From contig CAVWSM010000006.1 of NCBI GenBank assembly GCA_963757805.1, positions 1,240,001 through 1,304,000 on the forward strand: a stretch of 64,000 nucleotides of DNA. Direction: 5' to 3'. This DNA is from CAVWSM01 sp963757805. GTDB lineage: Bacteria > Actinomycetota > Actinomycetes > Jiangellales > Jiangellaceae. This document shows positions 16,830 to 25,320 of the stretch, in pieces. The notes beneath the pieces are model-generated. The model saw nothing but the letters and a program-made list of their open reading frames with translations. It ran no database searches and was not told the origin of the DNA. How positions within the stretch are numbered: position 1 is the first letter of the stretch; every line of letters begins with the position of its first letter. The position numbers were made by a program, and so were the translations under genes.

Positions 16830-17099
16830 GTGTCGAACGAGACTGCCAGCAAGCAGCAGACCATGGCCGAGCACGCCCGCAGCGAGGGCGACACCGGCTC
16901 CCCCGAGGTTCAGGTCGCGCTGCTCACCCAGCGGATCAACCACCTGACCGAGCACCTCAAGGACCACAAGCACGACCACCACAGCCGTCGTGGCCTGCTG
17001 CTGCTCGTCGGCCAGCGGCGCCGGCTGCTCAACTACCTGGCCAAGAAGGACATCACCCGCTACCGCGCGCTGATCGAAAAGCTCGGCCTGCGCCGATGA
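16830..17099 (+). CDS. rpsO: 30S ribosomal protein S15
   Basis: S15 binds the central domain of 16S rRNA early in assembly. The 89-residue length is typical. The start MSNETASKQQTMAEHARSEGDTGSPEVQ was chosen because the GTG at 16830 follows AGAAGGAG (16818-16825); an upstream in-frame GTG at 16797 lacks this. GDTGSPEVQVALLT and HHSRRGLLLLVGQRRRLLNYL are diagnostic. pnp follows, the conserved rpsO-pnp pair. Confidence 0.97.
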   Translation: MSNETASKQQTMAEHARSEGDTGSPEVQVALLTQRINHLTEHLKDHKHDHHSRRGLLLLVGQRRRLLNYLAKKDITRYRALIEKLGLRR

Positions 17100-17104
17100 C
17101 GTCG

Positions 17105-17149
17105 TACGACGGGGAGCGGTCCCCACACAGGGGCCGCTCCCTTGTCGTA
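17105..17149 (+). terminator. Strong stem-loop after rpsO
   Basis: An approximately 19-bp stem (17105-17124 with 17130-17149) with two bulges and a 5-nt loop begins 6 bases after the rpsO stop. It pairs TACGAC with GTCGTA at the base and CCCC with GGGG at the tip. It is a likely terminator or processing point between rpsO and pnp, leaving about 190 bases of pnp leader. In other bacteria this interval is where PNPase autoregulates its own mRNA; whether that holds here is unknown. Confidence 0.7.
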
Positions 17150-17340
17150 TCGGACAACTGAACACAGAAGACACCAAGAGGAGCGGCTCCCGCGACGAGG
17201 CGATGCGAGCAGCACGCCGGTCCTCGGTAGTGATCCCCGCCGCCATCCAAGACGGCGCGGCGTGGATCTCGATCGAAGACCGGCCCTGTCCCTCGACTCG
17301 CCCAGCGCGGACGCTCCGCGACATGCGAGGAGGGTGACCC

Positions 17341-19578
17341 GTGACGGGTCCCGAGATCCACACCGCCGAGGCAGTGATCGACAACGGTCGCTTCGGCAAG
17401 CGCACCATCCGGTTCGAGACCGGCCGACTGGCCCGCCAGGCCGCCGGCTCTGCCGTGGCCTACCTCGACGAGGAAACGATGGTCCTGTCGGCCACGACCG
17501 CGTCCAAGAACCCCAAGGAGCAGTTCGACTTCTTCCCGCTGACGGTCGACGTCGAGGAGCGGATGTACGCCGCAGGGCGCATCCCCGGCTCGTTCTTCCG
17601 CCGCGAGGGCCGGCCCAGCGAAGAGGCGATCCTGACCTGCCGGCTCATCGACCGGCCGCTGCGGCCGTCGTTCGTCAAGGGCCTGCGCAACGAGGTCCAG
17701 GTCGTGGTGACCGTCATGGCGCTGCACCCAGAGGACCTCTACGACGTGCTCGCCATCAACGCTGCGTCGATGTCGACGCAGCTCGCCGGTCTGCCGTTCT
17801 CCGGCCCGATCGGCGGCGTCCGCGTCGCCCTCATCGAGGACACGTGGGTGGCGTTCCCGACCTACGAGCAGCTGAAGGGCGCGGCATTCGACATGGTCGT
17901 TGCCGGGCGCGTGCTCGCCGACGGCGACGTCGCGATCATGATGGTCGAGGCAGAGGCGACGGTCGACACGTGGCATCTGGTCAAGCAGGAAGGCCGTCAG
18001 GCACCGACCGAGGAGGTCGTCGCCGACGGCCTCGAGGCAGCCAAGCCGCACATCAAGCTGCTCTGCGAGGTGCAGCAGGAGATCGCCGACAAGGCCGCCA
18101 AGGAGACCGCGCAGTTCCCGACCTACCCCGAGTACCAAGACGACGTCTACGACGCAGTCGACGCGGCTGTGCGTGAAGAGCTCGCCGCTGCGCTCACCAT
18201 CCCGGGCAAGCAGGAGCGCGAGGCGGAGACCGACCGCGTCAAGGGCCTGGCGGTCGAGCGGGTGGGAGCGAAGTTCGAGGGTCGCGAGAAGGAGATCTCC
18301 GGAGCCTTCCGCTCGCTGACCAAGGCGCTTGTCCGCGAGCGCATCCTGCGCGACAAGGTGCGCATCGACGGCCGCGGCCTCACCGACATCCGCCAGCTCT
18401 CGGCCGAGGTGGCCGTGGTGCCGCGGGTGCACGGCTCGGCGCTGTTCGAGCGCGGCGAGACGCAGATCCTGGGCATCACGACGCTCAACATGCTCTCCCT
18501 GGAGCAAAAGCTGGACACGCTCTCGCCGGAGAGGTCCAAGCGCTACATGCACAACTACAACTTCCCGCCCTACTCGACCGGTGAGACCGGCCGCGTGGGC
18601 TCGCCGAAGCGCCGCGAGATCGGCCACGGCGCGCTCGCCGAGCGGGCGCTCCTGCCGGTGCTGCCCGTGCGCGAGGAGTTCCCGTACGCCATCAGGCAGG
18701 TCTCGGAGGCGCTCAGCTCCAACGGGTCCACCTCGATGGGCTCGGTGTGCGCCTCGACGCTGGCGCTGCTCAACGCTGGTGTGCCGCTGCGCGCCCCGGT
18801 CGCGGGCATCGCGATGGGCCTCATCTCTGGTGAGATCGACGGCAAGACCGAGTACGTCACCCTGACCGACATCCTCGGCGCCGAGGACGCCTACGGCGAC
18901 ATGGACTTCAAGGTTGCCGGCACCAGCGAGTTCGTCACCGCGCTGCAGCTCGACACCAAGCTCGACGGCATCCCGGCCTCGGTGCTGGCGGCCGCGCTGC
19001 GCCAGGCGCACGATGCGCGCATCACCATTCTCGAGGTCATGTCCGAGGCCATCGACCGGCCGGACGAGATGAGCCCGTACGCGCCGCGCATCATCACCAT
19101 CAAGATCCCGGTCGACCAGATCGGCGCGGTGATCGGGCCCAAGGGCAAGATCATCAACCAGATCCAGGACGAGACGGGCGCCGAGATCACGATCGAGGAC
19201 GACGGCACCATCTACATCGGGGCTGCCGACGGCCCGGCGGCCGAGGCGGCTCGCACGCAGATCAACAACATCGCCAACCCGCAGATGCCGCAGGTCGGCG
19301 AGCGCTACCTGGGCACGGTCGTCAAGACGACCACGTTCGGCGCGTTCATCTCGCTGCTCCCGGGCAGGGACGGCCTGCTGCACATCTCTGAGGTCAAGAA
19401 GATCGCGGGCAAGCCGCGCATCGACTCGGTCGACGAGGTGGTCAAGGTCGGTGACCGGCTGCAGGTGCAGATCAAGGACATCGACGACCGCGGCAAGCTG
19501 TCGCTGATCCCGGTCCTGGAGGAGCAGCAGGAGCCGGACACTGCGTCAAACGATGGGCCGGCCGGCGAGGAGCAGTGA
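17341..19578 (+). CDS. pnp: Polyribonucleotide nucleotidyltransferase (PNPase)
   Basis: PNPase degrades RNA 3'-5' with phosphate and can add tails (in Streptomyces-type actinomycetes it is also linked to guanosine pentaphosphate). The 745-residue protein has two RNase PH-like domains: one with FFPLTVDVEERMYAAGRIPGSFFRREGRPSE near residues 61-91, the other with GSALFERGETQ and SDxMGSV-type SNGSTSMGSVCA near 460. A KH domain (IGAVIGPKGKIINQIQDETG at about 594-613) and an S1 domain (YLGTVVKTTTFGAFISLLPGRDGLLHIS) end the protein. GTG start follows GGAGGGTG. The peptidase gene overlaps its stop by 4 bases. Confidence 0.97.
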   Translation: MTGPEIHTAEAVIDNGRFGKRTIRFETGRLARQAAGSAVAYLDEETMVLSATTASKNPKEQFDFFPLTVDVEERMYAAGRIPGSFFRREGRPSEEAILTCRLIDRPLRPSFVKGLRNEVQVVVTVMALHPEDLYDVLAINAASMSTQLAGLPFSGPIGGVRVALIEDTWVAFPTYEQLKGAAFDMVVAGRVLADGDVAIMMVEAEATVDTWHLVKQEGRQAPTEEVVADGLEAAKPHIKLLCEVQQEIADKAAKETAQFPTYPEYQDDVYDAVDAAVREELAAALTIPGKQEREAETDRVKGLAVERVGAKFEGREKEISGAFRSLTKALVRERILRDKVRIDGRGLTDIRQLSAEVAVVPRVHGSALFERGETQILGITTLNMLSLEQKLDTLSPERSKRYMHNYNFPPYSTGETGRVGSPKRREIGHGALAERALLPVLPVREEFPYAIRQVSEALSSNGSTSMGSVCASTLALLNAGVPLRAPVAGIAMGLISGEIDGKTEYVTLTDILGAEDAYGDMDFKVAGTSEFVTALQLDTKLDGIPASVLAAALRQAHDARITILEVMSEAIDRPDEMSPYAPRIITIKIPVDQIGAVIGPKGKIINQIQDETGAEITIEDDGTIYIGAADGPAAEAARTQINNIANPQMPQVGERYLGTVVKTTTFGAFISLLPGRDGLLHISEVKKIAGKPRIDSVDEVVKVGDRLQVQIKDIDDRGKLSLIPVLEEQQEPDTASNDGPAGEEQ

Positions 19579-20915
19579 CGAGGCTCCCCGACCAGCGACC
19601 CGGGAGCACCCGCACGCTGCTGCGGGAGGACGACGGCGGACTCGTCCGCCGCACCGTCCTCCCGGGCGGGCTCCGCGTCATCACTGAGGCGATGCCGACC
19701 GTACGGTCGGTCGCCGTGGGCATCTGGGTGGGCGTCGGCTCGCGTGACGAGCCGACACACCTCGCCGGTGCCACGCACTACCTCGAGCACCTGCTCTTCA
19801 AGGGCACCAAGCGGCGCACCTCGCTGCAGATCTCCTCGTCGATCGAGGCGGTCGGCGGTGACATCAACGCGTTCACCGCCAAGGAATACACCTGCTACCA
19901 CGCGCACGTGCTCGACGTGGACCTGCCGCTCGCTCTCGACGTGCTGGCCGACATGGTGACCTCATCGGTCGTCGCCGAGCCCGACGTCGACAGCGAGCGG
20001 CAGGTCGTGCTCGAGGAGATCGCGATGCGCGACGACGAGCCCGACGACGCGGTGCACGACCTGTTCGCCGCAGGCATGTGGGGGGACCGTTCACCCCTGG
20101 GCCGCTCAATCCTGGGGTCGCCGGAGACCATCAACGCCTTGTCGCGTCGAGCCGTGCACGGGTGGTACCGCCGCCGCTACCGCCCGGAGAACCTCGTGAT
20201 CGCGGTCGCCGGGCACCTCGACCACGCGTCGGTCGTACGGATGGTCCGCGCGGCATTCGACGTCAACGGCTACCTCGAAGGTGACGCAGCACCGTCGCCG
20301 TCACGCATCGGCGGGCGTCGGCCGCGCGTACGCCCCGGCGTGCAGCTCGTCGAGCGGGCGACCGAGCAGGCCAACCTGATCCTGGGCGTGCCCTCGGTGT
20401 CGCGCACCGACGAGCGGCGGTTCGCCCTCGGCGTGCTCAACGCCGCGCTCGGCGGCGGCATGTCATCGCGGCTGTTTCAGGAGGTGCGGGAGAAGCGCGG
20501 GCTGGCCTACAGCGTCTACTCGTACGCCGCGCAGTACGCCGACACCGGAATGCTCGGCATCTACGTGGGCTGCGCACCGAAGAAGGTCGACCAGGTCGTC
20601 GCGCTCTGCCGCGAAGAGCTGGCCCGCGTCGCGGAGCACGGCATCACTCCCGACGAGCTGGCTCGCGGCAAGGGTCAGCTCCGGGGCGGGCTCGTGCTCG
20701 GCCTGGAGGACACGGCGTCGCGCATGGGGCGCATCGCCAAGGCGGAGCTTGTCTACGCCGAGCTGCCCAGTGTCGACGAGCTCATCGCCCGGGTCGACGC
20801 GGTCAGCCTCGACGACGTGAGCGGATTGGCTGCCGACCTGCTCGGTGCCAAGCCGTTGCTCGCGGTCATCGGGCCGTTCGACGACGACGAGCGGTTCAGT
20901 CGCGCGGTGGCGTGA
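19575..20915 (+). CDS. M16-family zinc metallopeptidase
   Basis: A 446-residue processing-peptidase-like protein. It carries the inverted zinc motif HxxEH as HYLEH (residues about 71-75) and the third ligand Glu in VVLEEIAMRDDE (about 139-150). The C-terminal half contains LGVLNAALGGGMSSRLFQEVREKRGLAYSVYS, the R/Y-type substrate-binding element of the family. No signal peptide is seen. It sits directly after pnp, an arrangement conserved in actinomycetes. It overlaps the pnp stop (GTGA). Substrate unknown. A large palindrome follows. Confidence 0.93.
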   Translation: MTRLPDQRPGSTRTLLREDDGGLVRRTVLPGGLRVITEAMPTVRSVAVGIWVGVGSRDEPTHLAGATHYLEHLLFKGTKRRTSLQISSSIEAVGGDINAFTAKEYTCYHAHVLDVDLPLALDVLADMVTSSVVAEPDVDSERQVVLEEIAMRDDEPDDAVHDLFAAGMWGDRSPLGRSILGSPETINALSRRAVHGWYRRRYRPENLVIAVAGHLDHASVVRMVRAAFDVNGYLEGDAAPSPSRIGGRRPRVRPGVQLVERATEQANLILGVPSVSRTDERRFALGVLNAALGGGMSSRLFQEVREKRGLAYSVYSYAAQYADTGMLGIYVGCAPKKVDQVVALCREELARVAEHGITPDELARGKGQLRGGLVLGLEDTASRMGRIAKAELVYAELPSVDELIARVDAVSLDDVSGLAADLLGAKPLLAVIGPFDDDERFSRAVA

Positions 20916-20927
20916 GCGGGGGCCGAC

Positions 20928-21013
20928 AATGATCACGGCACCGTGGCTTCTCGGGGGTGTGCAAGGCTTGTGGGCCCTGCACACCCCCCACGAGCATCGG
21001 TACCGTGATCATT
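20928..21013. terminator. Long nested palindrome between the M16 peptidase and dapB
   Basis: Outer arms 20928-20943 and 20998-21013 (AATGATCACGG... / ...CCGTGATCATT) pair over 16 bases with one mismatch. An inner perfect 11-bp stem, GGGGGTGTGCA/TGCACACCCCC, lies in the loop. The element ends just before the dapB start region. It probably separates the pnp-M16 unit from dapB. Confidence 0.65.
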
Positions 21014-21041
21014 TCGCGGTGCCACAACAGTGGGAGTGGCG

Positions 21042-21791
21042 ATGGCGTTGAGGGTGGCGGTGCTCGGTGCCCACGGCCGCATGGGCGCCGAGGCGTGCGC
21101 GGCCATCGAAGCCGCTGACGACCTCGAGCTCGTCGCGCGCATCGGGCGCGACGACCCGCTGACGGCGATGGTCGACGCCGGCGCGCAGGTTGCGGTCCAC
21201 CTGACGCGCCCCGACGTCGTGATGGACCACCTGCGGTTCTGCATCGAGCAGGGCATCCACGCCGTTGTAGGCACGACCGGCTTCACCGCCGACCGGCTCG
21301 ACATCGTGCGCAAGTGGCTCGTTGATACGCCGACCGTGGGCGTCCTCATCGCGCCGAACTTCTCGGTGGGCGCGGTGCTGATGATGCGGTTTGCCGAGCA
21401 GGCGGCGCGCTTCTACGAGTCGGTCGAGATCGTCGAGCTGCACCACCCCGACAAGGCCGACGCTCCGTCGGGGACCGCTCGGCGCACCGCCGAGCGGGTG
21501 GCGGCGGCACGGGCGGCTGCCGGCCGCGGTCCCGTCCCGGACGCGACAGCTGAGTCGTTGGACGGAGCACGCGGGAGTGTGGTCGACGGAGTGCATGTGC
21601 ATGCCGTACGACTCCGAGGGCTCGTCGCGCACCAAGAGGTGCTGTTCGGCGACCCGGGGGAGACGCTGTCGATCCGCCACGACTCGATGAACCGCGCCTC
21701 GTTCATGCCTGGTGTGCTGCTCGGCATCCGCCGTACGCCGTCGACGCCCGGGCTCACTCTCGGGCTGGACGCCTTCCTGGACCTGCCATGA
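21042..21791 (+). CDS. dapB: 4-hydroxy-tetrahydrodipicolinate reductase
   Basis: DapB makes tetrahydrodipicolinate for lysine and peptidoglycan. The 249-residue protein starts MALRVAVLGAHGRMGAEA, whose GAHGRMG is the nucleotide-binding loop. Further features are VVGTTGF (residues about 72-78), the catalytic segment ELHHPDKADAPSGTARRTAE, and IAPNFSVGAVLMMRFAE. ATG at 21042 was chosen over an in-frame start 12 bases upstream because the conserved sequence begins there. dapA is about 2.6 kb downstream rather than adjacent; thyX, common between the two in streptomycetes, is absent. Confidence 0.96.
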   Translation: MALRVAVLGAHGRMGAEACAAIEAADDLELVARIGRDDPLTAMVDAGAQVAVHLTRPDVVMDHLRFCIEQGIHAVVGTTGFTADRLDIVRKWLVDTPTVGVLIAPNFSVGAVLMMRFAEQAARFYESVEIVELHHPDKADAPSGTARRTAERVAAARAAAGRGPVPDATAESLDGARGSVVDGVHVHAVRLRGLVAHQEVLFGDPGETLSIRHDSMNRASFMPGVLLGIRRTPSTPGLTLGLDAFLDLP

Positions 21792-22234
21792 ATGCCCGCT
21801 CCACCGCTTGGCTGCTCGCGGTCGCGGCCACCGCCCTCGCCGCGCTTGTGGCGTGGCGCGGCGTGGCGCTTGTCGCCGACGGTGACCCGGTCGCCGTGCT
21901 GATTGGCCTGGGTGTGATCGCCGTAGTCGCCGTGGCCGCCGGGCTCGTCTGGCGTGAGGTCGGCTTCGGGCTGGCCACCCAACGGCTGGGCAAGGAGCTT
22001 GCCGCCGACGGCGGGCTTCCACCGGACGACCTGCCACGCCGCCCATCCGGGCGGGCCGAGCGAGCGGCCGCCGACGAGGCGTTCGCCGCCCGACGAGACG
22101 ACCTCGCTGCCGCGCCCGATGACTGGCGAGGGTGGTACCGGCTCGCGATCGCCTACGACGACGCCGGCGACCGCCGCCGCGCCCGCGAGGCGATGCGCCA
22201 CGCGATCGGACTACACCAGCGGCCCGTCACGTAA
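21788..22234 (+). CDS. Small membrane protein with a TPR-like tail
   Basis: A 148-residue protein with two N-terminal membrane segments (residues about 5-27 and 36-58) and a charged cytoplasmic tail. The tail ends in one TPR-like helical pair (DDWRGWYRLAIAYDDAGDRRRAREAMRHAI). It overlaps dapB by ATGA. Its last 8 bases overlap the 3' end of the convergent azlD. Proteins of this kind follow dapB in related actinomycetes; function unknown. Confidence 0.75.
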   Translation: MNARSTAWLLAVAATALAALVAWRGVALVADGDPVAVLIGLGVIAVVAVAAGLVWREVGFGLATQRLGKELAADGGLPPDDLPRRPSGRAERAAADEAFAARRDDLAAAPDDWRGWYRLAIAYDDAGDRRRAREAMRHAIGLHQRPVT

Positions 22235-22535
22235 CCAGGCGCAGCAGCGCAGCGGTGAGCGCGGCCAGCCCGACGACGACGAGGAATGGCGCCCGGCACA
22301 GCAGGGCGACCACAGCGACGGCCAGCCCCGCCGCGCGCGCATCGATGGCGATGGCCCGCTCGGCGGCAAAGGTCTGCACGACGACGAGAGCCGCCATGAG
22401 TGCGACCGGCAACAGGTCGGCGATGCGCTGCACCGCCGGCCGGTCCAGCACCTCTTCGGGCACCGACAACCCGGCCAGCTTGAGGGCATAGCACCCCGCA
22501 GCGGCGACCAGCACGGCCCACCAGAGCACCGTCAC
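22227..22535 (-). CDS. azlD: AzlD-family branched-chain amino acid transport subunit
   Basis: A 102-residue, very hydrophobic protein with about four membrane segments, starting MTVLWWAVLVAAAGCYALKL (GTG). AzlD is the small partner of AzlC in branched-chain amino-acid export. Family members share the PVALMAALVV and ARAAGLAVAVVALLCRAPFLVVV segments. It overlaps the azlC stop by 4 bases (GTGA), giving translational coupling. The transported amino acid cannot be told from sequence. Confidence 0.85.
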   Translation of the reverse strand: MTVLWWAVLVAAAGCYALKLAGLSVPEEVLDRPAVQRIADLLPVALMAALVVVQTFAAERAIAIDARAAGLAVAVVALLCRAPFLVVVGLAALTAALLRLVT

Positions 22536-23227
22536 GCCCCCTCCGCGCTGGAGGCGGATGACGGGCGGCGCAGCCCGACGACCAGCGCCACGACCGCCGC
22601 TGCCATCACCGGCACTCCGGCCGGGGTCAGGGGTACGAGGCCCAGCGCGACAAGAGCGGCCAGCACGGCGACCAGTCGCGATGTCGCGTCCTGCAGCCGT
22701 GGCCAGAGGAGCGCCAGGAACGCCGCGCCGACGGCGGCGTCCAAGCCGTAAGTCTCCGGCTCGCCCAGCGAGCTGCCCAGCACCGCGCCGAGCAGCGTCG
22801 CGGCGTTCCACAGCACGAAGACCGCGAGCCCGGTCGACCAGAACGCCAGCCGCCCCGCCCGCTGGTCGTCCTGCCCCACGGCCATCGCGGTCGACTCGTC
22901 GATGGTGAGCTGCGCGGCGAGCAGGCGCCGCGCCCCGCGTACCCCGAGCAGTGTCGCCAGCCGAAGCCCGTACAGCGCGTTGCGGGTGCCCAGCAGGATC
23001 GCGGTCGCCGCGCCGGCGAACGGCGAGCCGCCGGCGCCGACAACACCGACGAACGCGAACTGCGAGCCACCGGTGAACATCAGCACCGACAGCGCGCAAG
23101 TCTGCAGGACCGACAGGCCGCTGGCGACGCCGATGGCGCCGTACGAGATGCCGTAGGCGCCCGTCGCGATCCCCACGCCGAGCGCGTCGCGTACGACCTC
23201 ACGCCTGGCCTCGAGCCAGCCAGTCAC
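22532..23227 (-). CDS. azlC: AzlC-family amino acid exporter subunit
   Basis: A 231-residue membrane protein of the AzlC family. Signature segments are ALGVGIATGAYGISYGAIGVASGLS near the N-terminus, MFTGGSQFAFVGV (residues about 50-62), NALYGLRLA and DESTAMAVGQ. It forms an exporter with AzlD. It starts with GTG inside the stop of the upstream acetyltransferase gene (GTGA). The three genes look like one leftward operon, which may supply amino-acid resistance or balance. Confidence 0.9.
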   Translation of the reverse strand: MTGWLEARREVVRDALGVGIATGAYGISYGAIGVASGLSVLQTCALSVLMFTGGSQFAFVGVVGAGGSPFAGAATAILLGTRNALYGLRLATLLGVRGARRLLAAQLTIDESTAMAVGQDDQRAGRLAFWSTGLAVFVLWNAATLLGAVLGSSLGEPETYGLDAAVGAAFLALLWPRLQDATSRLVAVLAALVALGLVPLTPAGVPVMAAAVVALVVGLRRPSSASSAEGA

Positions 23228-23769
23228 GACTCCGACCGCACGTCGGTGTGCAGGCGTACTTCGTTGATCACCACGCGTCCGTCGCCGTAGAGGTCCAGCC
23301 GGCGGTGCGCCCCGTCTGCCGCCCAGCCGGCACCCTCGAGGAACTTCCGGCGCTCATCGTCCTGGGCGAGGATCCACATCTCGCCGCGGCTGAAGCGATC
23401 GGCGCGCAGCGTCTCGACGCACGCAGCGAGCAACCGAGAGCCGTGACCGGCCCCCAGCGCGCTCGGGTCGATGTAGAACGCCACGATCTCGCCGTCCTTG
23501 CTCGGTGCGGCATCCGGGGCCTCGCTCGGCGCGGTCGCGGCGAAGCCCACGACCCGCTCGCCCTCCAGGGCGACGAAGACGCGGTGCCGTGCAGTCGGTG
23601 GTCGCTCGATCGCGGCCGCCCAGGGCGCGGCGAACCCGGCAGCATCGATCTCGCCGAGCATCTCGGCCGGCAGCACGGACGCGTACAGAGTGGTCCACGC
23701 GCGGGCCTGGATGGCGCCGATCGAGGTTGCCTCTGCGGGCAGGGCGAGGCGCACGCTTCGATCAGCCAT
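23224..23769 (-). CDS. GNAT-family N-acetyltransferase
   Basis: A 181-residue single-domain GNAT protein. The acetyl-CoA site is IVAFYIDPSALGAGHGSRLLAACVE (residues about 96-120); the usual R/QxxGxG/A is ALGAGHGS. A C-terminal KFLEGAGWAADGAHRR strand follows. ATG at 23769 has a CAGGAT hexamer 7 nt upstream, so it may be leaderless. It heads the leftward unit with azlC and azlD. Substrate unknown. Confidence 0.85.
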   Translation of the reverse strand: MADRSVRLALPAEATSIGAIQARAWTTLYASVLPAEMLGEIDAAGFAAPWAAAIERPPTARHRVFVALEGERVVGFAATAPSEAPDAAPSKDGEIVAFYIDPSALGAGHGSRLLAACVETLRADRFSRGEMWILAQDDERRKFLEGAGWAADGAHRRLDLYGDGRVVINEVRLHTDVRSES

Positions 23770-23804
23770 GCGCGCAATCCTGACAGGCCCTCGTTGCGTC
23801 GAAA

Positions 23805-24305
23805 TCAGCGGAACCGCAGGCGAGCCGGCAGCCGGAGCGGCCGCCGGGCCGGCAGGTGCAGGTGCACCAGCGGTCGTTCGGCGTGCTGCGGGTCCAGCAG
23901 CGAGGCGGCACTCAGCGCCGCGTCGACCAGCGCGGGCAGCGCAACGGCCCCCAACGCAAGCAGTGACAGCACCGGGTCGGTGCCGTGCTCCAGCGGCCGT
24001 ACGACAACGGCAGCCGCGCCGAGCACCGCGACCATAGCGACGTAGTCCGGAGCGTCCAGCAACCACCGAGGCAGGTGCGCGGCGGCAATGCAGGTGATCC
24101 CGACGATCAGGCCCAGCACCGGTCCGACGACGACACCCGCGGCCGCGGCGGACAGCAGATCGAGGGCGAGTCCCTGGCCGCCGAGCTCGGCGATGTGGGC
24201 CGGCAGCAGGGCGTTGAGGAGCATGGCAAGGAGAGCCCAGGCCGGCCCGTGGACCAAGCCCCAGCGGACGAAACGTCCGAGCGTGCGGACGACCCCCGTG
24301 TCCAC
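23805..24305 (-). CDS. Hypothetical membrane protein
   Basis: About 166 residues with about four predicted membrane segments (for example WALLAMLLNALLP, AAAAGVVVGPVLGLIVGITCIAA, YVAMVAVLGAAAVVV and LLALGAVALPALV), ending in a short Arg/Leu-rich tail. I do not recognise the family. The likely start is GTG at 24305 (MDTGVVRTLGRFVRWG); a start at 24323 is also open. It is divergent from dapA with a gap of about 110 bases. Confidence 0.65.
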   Translation of the reverse strand: MDTGVVRTLGRFVRWGLVHGPAWALLAMLLNALLPAHIAELGGQGLALDLLSAAAAGVVVGPVLGLIVGITCIAAAHLPRWLLDAPDYVAMVAVLGAAAVVVRPLEHGTDPVLSLLALGAVALPALVDAALSAASLLDPQHAERPLVHLHLPARRPLRLPARLRFR

Positions 24306-24402
24306 ATCACAAGCGTGCCGCACGGTTGCCCCTGCCGCACGCGCAAATCGCCGACGTTACGCTGCCGATATCGGCGGCACGACTGCTCGCGCTGCGGGCC
24401 GG

Positions 24403-24408
24403 TAGCCT
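24403..24408 (+). promoter_or_regulatory. -10 box TAGCCT, leaderless start of dapA
   Basis: TAGCCT is followed by 6 nt and the dapA ATG at 24415. There is no ribosome-binding site, so transcription and translation probably start at the same base. Confidence 0.5.
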
Positions 24409-24414
24409 TCGACC

Positions 24415-25320
24415 ATGGCTGAGACCTCGATTCCCGGGCGCCCCTTCGGGCGGGTGCTGACTGCCATGGCTACGCCGTTCCGCGCGGACGGCTCGCTCGA
24501 CCTTGACGGCGCCGCCCGGCTCGCCACGCATCTCGTCGACCAGGGCAACGACGGGCTGGTCATCAGTGGGACCACGGGGGAGAGCCCCACCACCAGCGAC
24601 GCCGAGAAGGAGCAGCTCGTCCGGGCCGTCGTCGACGCGGTAGGCGATCGGGCCAAGGTGGTCGCCGGCGTCGGCACCTATGACACGCACCACAGCCTCG
24701 AGCTGGCCCGCGCCGCCGAGAAGGCCGGCGCGCAGGGCGCGCTCGTGGTGACCCCGTTCTACAACAAGCCCCCGCAGGAGGGGCTGCTCGCGCACTTCCG
24801 TGCAGTCGCCGACGCGACTGCGCTACCGGTCATGATCTACGACATTCCCGGCCGTACGGGCACCGCGGTCAAGACCGAGACATTGGTACGGCTGGCTGAG
24901 CACGAGCGCATCGTTGCCGTGAAGGACGCCAAGGACGACCTGTACGAGACCGCCTGGGTGCTGGCTCGCACCGACCTCGCCTACTACTGCGGCAGCGACG
25001 CGATCAACCTCGCGCAGCTGGCGCAGGGCGCCGTCGGCATGGTCAGCGTGGTCTCGCACGTGGCCACACCTCAGCTCGTGGCAATGGTCCGCGCGGTCGA
25101 CCAGGGCGACCTGGTCGAGGCCCGACGCATCAACGCGTCGCTGCTGCCGGCCGTACGCGCCATCATGACGCGCACCCAAGGCGTCATCATGGCCAAGGCC
25201 GCACTCCAGCTGCTGGGCGTGCTCGCGACTCGCACCGTACGGTCTCCGCTCGTCGAGGCGACCGAGGAGCAGATCGAGCTCCTCCGCGCCGACCTCGCAG
25301 CCGCGGGGATCACCGCATGA
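24415..25320 (+). CDS. dapA: 4-hydroxy-tetrahydrodipicolinate synthase
   Basis: DapA condenses aspartate semialdehyde with pyruvate, the first committed step to lysine and diaminopimelate. The 301-residue TIM-barrel protein shows GTTGESPT (residues about 43-50), YDIPGRTG with the catalytic Tyr (about 142) and the Schiff-base Lys in IVAVKDAKDDL (about 170). It overlaps the next gene by ATGA, so dapA and rnj are co-translated, a known actinobacterial order. Confidence 0.97.
   Translation: MAETSIPGRPFGRVLTAMATPFRADGSLDLDGAARLATHLVDQGNDGLVISGTTGESPTTSDAEKEQLVRAVVDAVGDRAKVVAGVGTYDTHHSLELARAAEKAGAQGALVVTPFYNKPPQEGLLAHFRAVADATALPVMIYDIPGRTGTAVKTETLVRLAEHERIVAVKDAKDDLYETAWVLARTDLAYYCGSDAINLAQLAQGAVGMVSVVSHVATPQLVAMVRAVDQGDLVEARRINASLLPAVRAIMTRTQGVIMAKAALQLLGVLATRTVRSPLVEATEEQIELLRADLAAAGITA

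Noticed and set aside
17053..19383. A 776-codon minus-strand frame opposite pnp
   Set aside because: PNPase on the plus strand has full domain structure; the opposite frame is His/Arg/Asp-rich shadow sequence.
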